DNA from: an uncultured delta proteobacterium
GTDB taxonomy: Bacteria; Myxococcota_A; UBA9160; JAFDET01
NCBI GenBank assembly: GCA_947260035.1
Contig: CAMYOO010000003.1
Coordinates: forward strand, 7,831-46,158
DNA length: 38,328 nucleotides
Reading direction: 5' to 3'
Shown here: positions 7,472 through 15,131 of the stretch, in pieces
How positions within the stretch are numbered: position 1 is the first letter of the stretch
Layout of the letters: every line of letters begins with the position of its first letter
Notes under the pieces: model-generated
Told to the model about the DNA's origin: nothing
Seen by the model: the letters and a program-made list of their open reading frames with translations, nothing else
The model's database searches: none
Position numbers and translations under genes: made by a program

Positions 7472-7530
7472 GGTGCCATTTTTCGCCATCCGGCGACTTT
7501 TTCCGTCACCCGGTGACATTTTTCGTCACC
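7472..7530. repeat. Three 19-bp imperfect palindromes at exact 20-bp period
   Basis: Units at 7472-7490, 7492-7510 and 7512-7530 share the consensus GGtGaCaTTTTTCgtCAcC. The third unit is a perfect inverted repeat (GGTGAC, seven-base centre, GTCACC), the second differs in one arm position and the first is more diverged. Each has a five-T tract in the same place, so the T-tracts recur every 20 bp, about two helical turns. The block lies between an operon end and the sigma-factor start. It looks like a cooperative operator or curved DNA; a T-rich loop transcript is another option. Confidence 0.75.
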
Positions 7531-7616
7531 TGCACCGATCGCTGGGCCACTCCCACATCGGGGACGCCCTGCTCGGAGGGCTGGTGGCGGTTGGACCTGG
7601 GAAGAAGGGAAGCTCA

Positions 7617-8207
7617 ATGGTTGCTTCGGAAGCCCCGGCGTTGTTGCAGGACGGCGAATGTGATGTGGTCGCGGATGAGATCCTGGTGCAGCGGGTGCGC
7701 TGCGGTGATCAAGCGGCCTTCCAGTTGTTGTACGAGCGCTATTTCCGGCGGATCTACCGGTTCCTGGACCGGCGCCTGAGCAACCGCGCGGACACCGAGG
7801 AGACCACCCAGGAAGTCTTCATCAACGTCTTTTCGTCGATCGACAGCTTCCGCGGCGAGGCTCCGTTCGCCGCCTGGGTCTTCGGCCTCACCCGGCGCAC
7901 CCTCGCGGCGCGCTTCAAGCGCAAGCGCCACCCGATGGTTCCCCTGCCCGACGCCGACACGGAAGGCTCCGAATGGGTCGTCGGCGACTCCTCGGGAAGC
8001 CCGCTGGCCGCCTACGAGTACCGCGAGCGCCTGGACCACCTGGCGGGCGCCATGCAGGAGCGGCTGAGCCCCGAGCAGCGCAGGCTGGTCGAGTTACACC
8101 ACCTCCAGCACCATTCCATCGAAGACATCGCGCGCGACCTCCACAAGAGCGAGGACGCGGTGAAGTCCAACCTGTACCGCGCGCGAAAGCTGCTCCTGGC
8201 GCGATAG
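7617..8207 (+). CDS. RNA polymerase sigma factor, ECF-like sigma70 family
   Basis: A 196-residue two-domain sigma factor. Region 2 runs from about residue 25 (GDQAAFQLLYERYFRRIYRF, then TEETTQEVFINVF and FRGEAPFAAWVFGLTRRTLA), followed by a linker and region 4 (LSPEQRRLVELHH, then IEDIARDLHKSEDAVKSNLY). It lacks regions 1 and 3, as in extracytoplasmic-function sigma factors. The ATG at 7617 is preferred because it follows GAAGGGAAG and the protein then begins at the usual distance from region 2; the open frame continues upstream through the palindrome block. No anti-sigma gene is adjacent, so the signal is unknown. The TAG stop forms part of a TAGACT hexamer just before the next gene. Confidence 0.88.
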   Translation: MVASEAPALLQDGECDVVADEILVQRVRCGDQAAFQLLYERYFRRIYRFLDRRLSNRADTEETTQEVFINVFSSIDSFRGEAPFAAWVFGLTRRTLAARFKRKRHPMVPLPDADTEGSEWVVGDSSGSPLAAYEYRERLDHLAGAMQERLSPEQRRLVELHHLQHHSIEDIARDLHKSEDAVKSNLYRARKLLLAR

Positions 8208-8210
8208 ACT
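8205..8210 (+). promoter_or_regulatory. Candidate -10 (TAGACT) close to the hydrolase start
   Basis: TAGACT, whose first three bases are the sigma-factor stop, lies eight bases before the hydrolase ATG. There is no Shine-Dalgarno in between (CCGCGCCC). This fits a leaderless transcript independent of the sigma gene. Confidence 0.4.
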
Positions 8211-8218
8211 CCGCGCCC

Positions 8219-9022
8219 ATGAGTGACGACGCGACCTTCGTCGCGCCGACCGGCGAGAGCCTGGGGCTGGGCGTGTGGCCGGCCCCGCCGCCGGAGGCCT
8301 ATCCGGATCTGCGCGCGCACCGGCTGGAGTTCAGCAGCCGCGGCGATCGCGTGCCCGGTCGCCTGCTGCTGCCGCCCACCGGCGACGGCCCCTTTCCCCT
8401 GGTGCTCCTGCAGCACGGTGCCGGAGGCTCGAAGGAGGCGGCGTACATCGACGCCAGTGCCGGCCCCTGGGCCCGGGGCGGAGCGGCGGTACTGGCCATC
8501 GACTTCCCCCTCCACGGCGAGCGCCACAGCGAGAAGCTCAGCGAGCGCGTGCTGGCGGCCCTGACCGGCCATCCGGACTCGGCAAGCGCAGGCACCCTCG
8601 AGGCCGATTTCGCACACCAGGCAGTGATCGACCTGCAGCGCGCCCTGGACGCGGCGGCCACCCTGCCCCAGATCGACGCCGACCGGATCGCCTACGCCGC
8701 CTTCAGCCTGGGCGCGATCCTGGGAGTTCCGTTCCTGGGGAGCGACCCGCGTCCTCGCGGTGCGGCCCTGGCCCTGGGCGGCGGCGGCTTCGGCCCGGCG
8801 CAGAGCGACCCCCTCAACCACGTGGCCCGCATCGCCCCGCGGCCGCTGCTCTTCGTCAATGCCAGCCACGACGATCGCATCCCCCGCAGTGCGGCGGAGG
8901 CTCTCCATGCGGCAGCCGGCGAACCGGTGCAGGTGGAGTGGTTCGACTGCGGGCACTCGGACCTGCCCGGGCAGGCCTTGAAGCGCATGTGGGGCTTCCT
9001 GCGCGAGCTTCTCGAGATCTAG
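8219..9022 (+). CDS. Alpha/beta hydrolase, dienelactone-hydrolase-like
   Basis: A 267-residue cytoplasmic hydrolase with no signal peptide. The oxyanion-loop segment LVLLQHGAGGSKE and the strand VLAIDFPLHGERH are typical of the alpha/beta fold. The nucleophile elbow is AFSLGA, where the usual first Gly of GxSxG is Ala. The acid is in NASHDDRIP and the histidine in CGHSDLP, completing a Ser-Asp-His triad in the right order. Dienelactone hydrolase-like or acyl-peptidase-like esterases are the best guess; the substrate is unknown. The ATG at 8219 is preferred over longer upstream frames because it starts just before the conserved fold. The stop overlaps the stop of the convergent gene within one CTAG. 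Confidence 0.82.
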   Translation: MSDDATFVAPTGESLGLGVWPAPPPEAYPDLRAHRLEFSSRGDRVPGRLLLPPTGDGPFPLVLLQHGAGGSKEAAYIDASAGPWARGGAAVLAIDFPLHGERHSEKLSERVLAALTGHPDSASAGTLEADFAHQAVIDLQRALDAAATLPQIDADRIAYAAFSLGAILGVPFLGSDPRPRGAALALGGGGFGPAQSDPLNHVARIAPRPLLFVNASHDDRIPRSAAEALHAAAGEPVQVEWFDCGHSDLPGQALKRMWGFLRELLEI

Positions 9023-9864
9023 GCGGTTTCCGACTCCTCGGGCAGGGGCGTACGCAGCGCCAGCAGCGTTCCGGAAACCACCAGGACGGGCATGGCCAGG
9101 AAGTTCAGGCCCGGAATGGCGAAGGTGGCGAACGCCGCGACGCCGAACCCGGCCATGGGCGCTCGATGGGCCAGGACCCAGCGCCGCCGGGCCGAGAAAT
9201 CGACGCGCCTCCGGTCCAGCGCGTAGCTGGCGTAGTCGAGCGGCAGGAAGAGAACCGTGAACGCCATCATGGCCGGCGCCGCCAGCAACTGACCGCCGGG
9301 GATCAGCAGCGCCAGCGCCAGGATCAGCGCCTGGACCGAGAGGAAGAAGAGCAGGCGCCGCAGCTCCTGCAGCACCGCGCGGCCGGCCTCGCGCAGGACG
9401 CCGGCCAGGCCGGGATCCGCACGGTCCAGAACCACCCCGGTGACGAGAGCCTCGACACGGCGCGACAACACGTCCAGGAAGGGAGCCGCCACCACACCCG
9501 CTGCGAGCCACGCCAACAGCACCGCCAGGCCGGAGAACGCCAGCAGGACGATCACCCCCAGCAGCGTGAGCAACGCTCGGGCCGGCCCGATCCAGGCCCA
9601 CTGGTACCAGGCGGACGCGCTCAGGCGGGGCATCCAGCTCGTCGCCAGGGCCCACAGGTCTGCGCCGAAAACCACCAGCAAGCTGACCGCGACCGCGACC
9701 GCAGCAACGCCGATCAGCGTCGGAACCGCAGCCAGAGCCCAGAGCGCGCGCTCGCGCCAGAGCATGCGCAACGCCTCCAGGTGCAGCGCCACACCCCCAG
9801 CGACACCGCGCAGCGAGGCTCCACGGCCCTCGGCGACCCCAGCGGCGCCCCTGCGCTCACCCAC
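9019..9864 (-). CDS. EI24/CysZ-like membrane protein
   Basis: A 281-residue polytopic membrane protein. After a short polar N-terminus and the amphipathic LEALRMLWRERALWALA, hydrophobic segments follow at about 42-68, 94-125, 173-200 and 243-268. A middle segment AAGVVAAPFLDVLSRRVEAL and LFLPLDYASYALDRR are characteristic of the EI24/CysZ family. CysZ is a sulfate permease in enteric bacteria, but many relatives have no assigned substrate, and no sulfate-assimilation gene is nearby. The GTG at 9864 is preceded by GGAG at five-base spacing. The gene shares its stop, within CTAG, with the convergent hydrolase, leaving no room for a terminator. Confidence 0.82.
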   Translation of the reverse strand: MGERRGAAGVAEGRGASLRGVAGGVALHLEALRMLWRERALWALAAVPTLIGVAAVAVAVSLLVVFGADLWALATSWMPRLSASAWYQWAWIGPARALLTLLGVIVLLAFSGLAVLLAWLAAGVVAAPFLDVLSRRVEALVTGVVLDRADPGLAGVLREAGRAVLQELRRLLFFLSVQALILALALLIPGGQLLAAPAMMAFTVLFLPLDYASYALDRRRVDFSARRRWVLAHRAPMAGFGVAAFATFAIPGLNFLAMPVLVVSGTLLALRTPLPEESETA

Positions 9865-9865
9865 C

Positions 9866-9871
9866 TATACT
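9866..9871 (+). promoter_or_regulatory. Candidate -10 (TATACT) for the DsbA-like gene
   Basis: TATACT matches five of six bases of the -10 consensus and sits 52 bp before the ATG of the rightward lipoprotein gene, in the gap between divergent genes. I see no matching -35. Confidence 0.45.
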
Positions 9872-9923
9872 CCGCCCCTTCGCGGCGCGGCCCGGCCGCC
9901 ATTGCCTGCAACGGAGACCCAGC

Positions 9924-10973
9924 ATGCCCGTTTCGTTTCGAGTGTTCCTGTCCGCTCTGCTCATCGCGAGTGGCTGCTCCGCGCCGCAGACCAGTACCCA
10001 GGCCGGCGCGATCGACCCGGACTCTCCGGCCATCGCGACGCTGAACGGCGAGCCGATCACCTTGGCGGAGCTGGACGCGTGGATCAAGGACCAGCTCCTG
10101 GAAGAGGCGCTGGAAGGCAAGAACGCATCCGCCACCCACGAGTTCCGCGAAGAGCGCCTGCTCCAGCTGATCGACGAGCGCCTGCTCGCCGATGCAGCCG
10201 CCGCTCAAGGCCTCGAGGCAGAAGCGCTCCTCGAGCAGCAGCGCGCCGCAGCCGCGGTGTCCGACGAGGAGATCGCCAAGTTCTACGAGGAGAACAAGGA
10301 GCGCCTGGGGGACGCCACCCTGGAGCAGATGGGGCCGCGCATCCGCAGCCACCTGGAGAACCGCGCCAAGCGCCAGGCCGAGGCCTCGTTCGTGGAGGAG
10401 CTGCGCACCGCCGCGGCCCTGGAAATCCTGATCGACGCGCCGCGGGTCGAGGTGGCCGCCATCGGCCCGGCTCTGGGCCCGGAGGATGCCCCCGTGACGA
10501 TCGTCGAGTTCAGCGACTTCCAGTGCCCCTTCTGCGCCCGCGCCGGACCCATCGTGAAGGCGCTGAACGCCAAGTACCCCGAGCAGGTGCGGATCGTGTA
10601 CCGCCACTTCCCCCTGGACTCGATTCATCCGCGTGCGCGCCCCGCCGCCGAAGCGTCGGCCTGCGCCGACGAGCAGGGTGCGTTCTGGCCCTTTCACGAC
10701 CTGCTCTTCGCCAACACGCGCGCGCTGAGCGACGAGGACTTTGCCCGCTACGCCGGAGAAGTGGGGATCGACGCCGAAAAGTTCGCCCAGTGCATGAGCG
10801 AGGAGCGCCACAAGGATCAGGTGGAGCGCGATCTGCAGGAGGGCCGCCGGGTCGGCGTCTCCGGCACGCCGTCGTTCTTCGTCAATGGACGCATGCTCGG
10901 CGGCGCCCAGCCCGTCGAGGAGTTCGTGCGCCTCATCGAAGACGAGCTCGGCCGCGCCGACTCCAGCAGCTAG
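9924..10973 (+). CDS. DsbA-family thioredoxin-like lipoprotein with SurA-like N-terminal domain
   Basis: A 349-residue predicted lipoprotein: signal peptide ending in the lipobox LIASGC with Cys18. Residues about 34-170 resemble the helical N-terminal domain of SurA/PpiD-type chaperones (AIATLNGEPITLAELDAWI, then EERLLQLIDERLLADAAA). Residues 180-345 are a DsbA/thioredoxin domain: VTIVEFSDFQCPFC with active-site CPFC at 201-204 and the cis-proline loop VSGTPSFFVNGR. This combination suggests a periplasmic disulfide oxidoreductase with a client-holding domain. No DsbB-like partner is nearby. The ATG follows GGAG at seven-base spacing. The gene is followed by two palindromic elements and a convergent phosphohexomutase. 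Confidence 0.88.
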   Translation: MPVSFRVFLSALLIASGCSAPQTSTQAGAIDPDSPAIATLNGEPITLAELDAWIKDQLLEEALEGKNASATHEFREERLLQLIDERLLADAAAAQGLEAEALLEQQRAAAAVSDEEIAKFYEENKERLGDATLEQMGPRIRSHLENRAKRQAEASFVEELRTAAALEILIDAPRVEVAAIGPALGPEDAPVTIVEFSDFQCPFCARAGPIVKALNAKYPEQVRIVYRHFPLDSIHPRARPAAEASACADEQGAFWPFHDLLFANTRALSDEDFARYAGEVGIDAEKFAQCMSEERHKDQVERDLQEGRRVGVSGTPSFFVNGRMLGGAQPVEEFVRLIEDELGRADSSS

Positions 10974-10996
10974 CCCAGACAAAAAGCGCCACGACC

Positions 10997-11027
10997 GGCA
11001 ACTAACGGGACAGTCCCGTTAGTTGCC
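10997..11027. repeat. Perfect 31-bp palindrome with GGGACAGTCCC core
   Basis: Two 15-base arms (GGCAACTAACGGGAC and its exact complement) flank a single A. It lies between convergent genes, 24 bp after the DsbA-like stop, and is followed by a related element. Possible bidirectional terminator without a U-run, or a REP-like dispersed element. Confidence 0.85.
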
Positions 11028-11030
11028 AGT

Positions 11031-11065
11031 CCGGAAACCTACGGGACTGTCCCGTTGGTTGCCGG
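11031..11065. repeat. 35-bp imperfect palindrome with GGGACTGTCCC core
   Basis: Arms of 17 bases match at 15 positions around a central T. It shares the GGGACWGTCCC core with its neighbour and ends six bases before the stop of the convergent phosphohexomutase gene. Confidence 0.8.
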
Positions 11066-11071
11066 TTGTGG

Positions 11072-12400
11072 CTAGGCGGACTCCATGCGGGCGACCAGGG
11101 CGTCGCGCTGTTCGCGCATCGTCTCCTCGCGATCCGCCTCGACGTTGAGGCGCACCACCGGCTCGGTGTTGGACGCGCGCACGTTGAACCACCAGTCCGG
11201 GTAGCGCACCAGCAGCCCGTCCAGGTGCGAGATCTCGGCATCGGCGTGCTCCGCCTCGAGCGATGCCAGCAGCGCCTCCGCATCGTTCACGCGCCGGCTG
11301 ACTTCGCCGCTGGCGTGGTAACGGCGCAGCGGCGCCACGATCTCGGAGAGCGGCTTGCCCTGCTCCGCCAGAACGTCCAGCAAGGCCACGAATGCGGCGA
11401 GCGCGTCGTCCGCGACGAGCTGGTCGCTGAAGCGGAAGTAGAAGTGGCCCGAGAGCTCGCCGCCGAACACACCGCCGGTCTCGCGCAGCCGGGCCTTGAA
11501 GAAGGAATGGCCGACGCGGCTCATCTCCGCAACGCCGCCGGCCGCCTCGATCGCCTCGACGGTGGCGCGGCTGGAGCGCAGGTCGTAGAGCACGCGCCCT
11601 CCAGGCCAGCGGCGCAGGCGCGGGCCCGCGAGCACGCCCGTCATGAGATCCGACGGCACCGGCTCCCCGCATTCATCCACGAAGACCGCCCGATCCGCAT
11701 CGCCGTCGAAAGCCACGCCGAAGTCGGCGCCGGTCCGCTTCACGGCGGCGACCAGATCCTCCAGATTCTCGCGCTTGAGCGGGTCGGCCTCGTGGTTCGG
11801 AAAGCTGCCGTCGGGCTCGAAGTAGAGCCGCTCCACCTCCAGGGGCAGCCGCTGGAGCAGGGGCTCCAGGCCTACCGACGCCATGCCGTTGCCGCAGTCG
11901 ATGGCCACCTTCAGCCGCGGGCGCCCGCTGCCCACGGCCAGCAGATGCTCCACGTAGGGCCCCGCCACGTCGGCCGTGGTGTGCCCGCCCGGCTGGGACG
12001 CCGGCTCGGGCAGATCGGCGCACAGGCGCTCGATGTCGGCCAGGCCCGAGTCGCCGGCAACCGGGATCGCGTGCTCGCGGCAGACCTTGAAGCCGTTGTA
12101 GCGGCCCGGGTTGTGCGACGCGGTGACCATGATCCCACCGCCTGCGCCCAGGTGCTCGACGGCAAAGTACAGCATGGGCGTGGCGCAGAGCCCCAGATCG
12201 ATCACGTCCACCCCGGACTCCCGGAGCCCCCGGGTCAGCGCGTCGGCAAGCTCCGGCGAGTGGGAGCGGGCGTCGCGCCCCACCAGCAGCGATGACGCGC
12301 CCAGGAAGCACCCGGCGGCGCGCCCGATACGCCCGGCGATGCCGGCATCCAGTTCGTCCGGCACCACCCCGCGAATGTCGTAGGCCTTGAAGATCGGCAC
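11072..12400 (-). CDS. Phosphomannomutase/phosphoglucomutase
   Basis: A 442-residue alpha-D-phosphohexomutase that moves phosphate between C6 and C1 of mannose or glucose phosphate, supplying precursors for GDP-mannose or UDP-glucose polymers. All four signature loops are present: the phosphoserine loop TASHNP (Ser95), the metal-binding DGDADR (232-237), the sugar-specificity loop GELSGH (314-319) and the phosphate-binding RASNTEP near the C-terminus. Length fits the AlgC/ManB family, which is often bifunctional, so substrate choice cannot be settled. The start is GTG with no Shine-Dalgarno; a TACACT hexamer lies nine bases upstream, suggesting a leaderless transcript. It stands alone, without sugar-nucleotide genes nearby. 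Confidence 0.9.
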   Translation of the reverse strand: MPIFKAYDIRGVVPDELDAGIAGRIGRAAGCFLGASSLLVGRDARSHSPELADALTRGLRESGVDVIDLGLCATPMLYFAVEHLGAGGGIMVTASHNPGRYNGFKVCREHAIPVAGDSGLADIERLCADLPEPASQPGGHTTADVAGPYVEHLLAVGSGRPRLKVAIDCGNGMASVGLEPLLQRLPLEVERLYFEPDGSFPNHEADPLKRENLEDLVAAVKRTGADFGVAFDGDADRAVFVDECGEPVPSDLMTGVLAGPRLRRWPGGRVLYDLRSSRATVEAIEAAGGVAEMSRVGHSFFKARLRETGGVFGGELSGHFYFRFSDQLVADDALAAFVALLDVLAEQGKPLSEIVAPLRRYHASGEVSRRVNDAEALLASLEAEHADAEISHLDGLLVRYPDWWFNVRASNTEPVVRLNVEADREETMREQRDALVARMESA

Positions 12401-12409
12401 GGGGCGAGC

Positions 12410-12415
12410 AGTGTA
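12410..12415 (-). promoter_or_regulatory. Candidate -10 (TACACT) close to the phosphohexomutase start
   Basis: TACACT on the minus strand is separated from the GTG start by nine bases of GC-rich DNA without a Shine-Dalgarno. It belongs to the group of TANNNT hexamers placed directly before starts in this window. Confidence 0.4.
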
Positions 12416-12535
12416 ACCGTGGCCCGGAGCCGGCGCTGTCGGCCGCCGCCTTCGAGGATCTCTGCCTGCCGGCCGGCTCGTTTGCAGGCCCGCTCGCCTT
12501 GACCGGCAGGCCCGGCGCCGTCACCCTCTCTCTAT

Positions 12536-12733
12536 ATGTTTGGACTCGGAATGACCGAGCTTCTGGTGATCCTCGTGATCGTCGTCGTGATCTTCGGTGC
12601 CCGGCGCCTTCCGGAGATCGGCTCCGGTCTGGGCAAGGCCATCAAGAACTTCAAGAGCGGCGTGTCCGACAAGGACGAGATCGACGTCACTCCGAAGCAG
12701 GAAGAGGCGACGGACGGGAAGCCTCCGAGCTGA
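12536..12733 (+). CDS. tatA: Sec-independent translocase protein TatA/TatE family
   Basis: A 65-residue TatA-type subunit, which oligomerises in the inner membrane to let folded twin-arginine substrates through. The N-terminus [20 protein letters not shown] is the classic short membrane helix with Glu8, followed by the hinge and amphipathic helix ([20 protein letters not shown]) and an acidic tail. Length is typical of TatA/E rather than TatB. No tatB or tatC is in the window. No Shine-Dalgarno is seen before the ATG; TTGACC at 12499-12504 could be a -35, with no convincing -10. The last 47 bases overlap, antisense, the end of the convergent zinc-ribbon gene. Confidence 0.9.
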   Translation: MFGLGMTELLVILVIVVVIFGARRLPEIGSGLGKAIKNFKSGVSDKDEIDVTPKQEEATDGKPPS

Positions 12734-14009
12734 GGCGCTCCACCACCTCGAGGCGGAAGCCTCGCGCCTCGACCGGGATCGCGGTGAACACGGCCGCCAC
12801 GGGCATGGATTCGCCCGGCGCCAGCGGCATCTGCGCCAGGGCTTCCGCGCCCAGAGCCTGAGCGCGGAGCAGGTCTTGCGGCGCGTGCTCTCGCAGGGCC
12901 GCCGCCTCCGGCGCCGGGGCCAGCCACGCCTCCGCTCCGGCCAGCACGGCGCCGGAGCCGTCGACCAGCCGCACGCGCAGCGCCCCCTCCGGCAGGCGGG
13001 GTCCCGCCTGCGGGTTGCGCACCTGACCCGAGACCACGAGAAGCGGCCCGGCCACTGCGTTCTCGATCAGGCCGGCGTGCAGCTCTGTCGCTTGAAGCAC
13101 ACCGAGATCGGCCACCGTGAGCGGCATGGACTCTGGCGCCGGAGCGCGCAGACTGGCCCAGGCCACCGCCAGCAGCAGTCCGGCGACGGCCGCCCAGGCG
13201 ACGGTCTGCGTCGCGCGCGCCGCCAGCGAGGGTGGCCCCACGTCCAGACGAAGCTCGGCGACCTCGGATTCGGGCAAGATGCCGTGCGACGTCGACGCCG
13301 CACTCTCCGCTTCCGTTGCATCCTCGGCGTCGGCCTCGGCCTCCGCTTCGGGCTCGGCCTCCTGCGACGATGCGGTCGCTTCGCCTGCGTCCGCCAGCTC
13401 CGCTTCCGACTCGGGCTCGGCGTCGAACGACGCCGCGGGCTCAACGTCGGGTCCCAGGAGATCCCACTCCTCCGGGCTGCCCAGGTCTGCCAGCGAGCCG
13501 TCCTCAGCATCCACAGCGGCGCCCGGCTCGCTGGCCAGGAACTCGCTCATGGGATCGACATCCGGCGTCTCTTGAACGGCTTCCGGGAGGGGCGGGCTGG
13601 CCGCCATCTCGACCGGGGCCTCGACCTGGGGCTCCACGGCCGGGGCGGGTTCCGCCGGCGCTTCGGCGGGGTCCTCGTTGAACTCCCAGTCGCTCTCCTC
13701 GTCCGGCTCCTCTGCCGAGCGCGCGGAGCCGAGGAGGTCCACGGCGCCGTGGTCCAGAACCTGTGTGTGGTCCTCGTGCTCGTCGGAGAGTCCCAGGGCC
13801 TGGGTCTGCTCGTCGGGGGAGGGCTCCGGCGCGACGGCCTCGCGCGCCAGCGCGTCCGCCACGTCGGCGTCTGATGCACCCGCGGGCTGCGCCGGAGCGA
13901 CCCGGAACGCGTGCTTGCAGCGTGAGCAGCGGACCTTCACGCCTTCGGCGGAGATACGGGCGTCGTCCAGCTTGAAGCGCGTATCGCACTTCTCACAGGT
14001 GATGATCAC
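12687..14009 (-). CDS. MJ0042-type zinc-ribbon, DUF3426-like membrane protein
   Basis: A 440-residue three-part protein. Residues 1-36 form a zinc ribbon with Cys5, Cys8, Cys28 and Cys31 ([14 protein letters not shown], then [13 protein letters not shown]). Residues about 40-265 are a low-complexity acidic region rich in Glu, Ala, Pro and Ser. A single membrane helix at about 267-287 is followed by a 150-residue C-terminal domain with the DUF3426 pattern ([40 protein letters not shown]), expected on the outer face of the membrane. Function is unknown for the family; a sensor or regulator linking cytoplasm and envelope is often suspected. The GTG start follows GGAGGGG. The 3' end overlaps the convergent tatA. 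Confidence 0.82.
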   Translation of the reverse strand: MIITCEKCDTRFKLDDARISAEGVKVRCSRCKHAFRVAPAQPAGASDADVADALAREAVAPEPSPDEQTQALGLSDEHEDHTQVLDHGAVDLLGSARSAEEPDEESDWEFNEDPAEAPAEPAPAVEPQVEAPVEMAASPPLPEAVQETPDVDPMSEFLASEPGAAVDAEDGSLADLGSPEEWDLLGPDVEPAASFDAEPESEAELADAGEATASSQEAEPEAEAEADAEDATEAESAASTSHGILPESEVAELRLDVGPPSLAARATQTVAWAAVAGLLLAVAWASLRAPAPESMPLTVADLGVLQATELHAGLIENAVAGPLLVVSGQVRNPQAGPRLPEGALRVRLVDGSGAVLAGAEAWLAPAPEAAALREHAPQDLLRAQALGAEALAQMPLAPGESMPVAAVFTAIPVEARGFRLEVVERLSSEASRPSPLPASE

Positions 14010-14165
14010 GTCTCAGACCCCTCCGAACCGGCAGCCCACCCGCAAGCCGGCCTCCCAGGTGTGCTAGCTTGCGCCGAAACCGGTCCACCTTCGACCGTTT
14101 CGGCCACGCATCGGCCGCCCTTGAGGGCCTCGCGCCCTCCCCGACCGCCGCGAGGAACCCCCCGG

Positions 14166-15131
14166 ATGGCCCCCGAGCGCAGCCTGCTCGAGCGACGCCT
14201 GGTGATCGTCACGGGCAAGGGCGGCACAGGAAAGACCAGTGTCGTGGCTGCGCTGGCCCTGGCCGCGGCGCAAAGCGGCAAGCGGGTCTGCGTGATCGAG
14301 ATGGGCCTGGACGAGCAGGTTCCGGCGCTGTTCGACGCCTCCGGCCCCCCGGCCGGCTACGCCGGTCGGGAGATCCACCCCGGCGTTACGGCACTGCGCA
14401 TCGAGCCCTATGCGGCCCTGGGAGAGTATCTGGGTCTGCAGCTGGGAGGCCGGCGCGTGGTGGACATGGCCCTGCGCAACAAGGCGTTTCGCCAGCTCAT
14501 GGACGCCGCGCCCGGCTGGCGTGAGCTGATCACCCTGGGCAAGGTCTGGCATCTGGAGCAGATGCGCGATGATGCCGGCGAACCGCGCTGGGATCTGCTG
14601 CTGGTGGACGCACCCGCCACGGGACACGGCCTCACCTTCCTGGACGTGCCGCGGGTAGCCGTGGCGGCCGTGCGCGTGGGTCCGCTGCGCCGCCACTCGG
14701 GCTGGGTCGAAGAGATGATCCAGGACACCCGGGGCACGCTGCTGTTGCCGGTGGCGCTGGCCGAGGAGCTGCCGGCGCGAGAGACAGCCGAGCTGGTGGA
14801 ACGCGTGCGCAACGAGGTGGGCGTGGCGGTGGATCGGGTCGTGGTCAACGCGGTGGCGCCCGAGCCCTTCCCCGCGGACCTGCCCGACCTGGACGCCCGT
14901 CTGGGCCGGCTGGCCCCGGAAGCGCTGGGCCCGGCGCTGCCGTCGCCGGAGGTGATGGCCGCGTGCGCGGGCCATTTGCGTCAGCGGCGTGCGTTGAACC
15001 TGAAGCACCTGGAAGCCATCGCCACGGAGACCGGGCTGCCGACCATCGCCCTGCCGCTGGTGCCCGACGGCGTGCGCGACCTGGCCGGGCTCGAGCGGCT
15101 CGCCGCCGCCCTGGTGGACGACGCACCGTGA
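14166..15131 (+). CDS. ArsA/GET3-family ATPase (first of a pair)
   Basis: A 321-residue P-loop ATPase. The deviant Walker A is KGGTGKTSV from residue 18, and LLVDAPATGHGLTFLDVP carries the switch motif of the ArsA/GET3 family. The conserved LPLVPDGVRDLAGLERLA near the C-terminus is also typical. Members include arsenite-pump ATPases and tail-anchored-protein targeting factors. No arsB, arsR or arsC is nearby, so an arsenic role is unlikely. It overlaps a second family member by four bases (GTGA); such tandem pairs may form a hetero-oligomer. The ATG at 14166 is taken because the P-loop follows at the usual distance; the Shine-Dalgarno (GAGGA) is distant and weak. Confidence 0.85.
   Translation: MAPERSLLERRLVIVTGKGGTGKTSVVAALALAAAQSGKRVCVIEMGLDEQVPALFDASGPPAGYAGREIHPGVTALRIEPYAALGEYLGLQLGGRRVVDMALRNKAFRQLMDAAPGWRELITLGKVWHLEQMRDDAGEPRWDLLLVDAPATGHGLTFLDVPRVAVAAVRVGPLRRHSGWVEEMIQDTRGTLLLPVALAEELPARETAELVERVRNEVGVAVDRVVVNAVAPEPFPADLPDLDARLGRLAPEALGPALPSPEVMAACAGHLRQRRALNLKHLEAIATETGLPTIALPLVPDGVRDLAGLERLAAALVDDAP

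Noticed and set aside
7472-7530. A short CRISPR array
   Set aside because: The units are 19 bp separated by a single base, so there are no spacers, and no cas genes are near.
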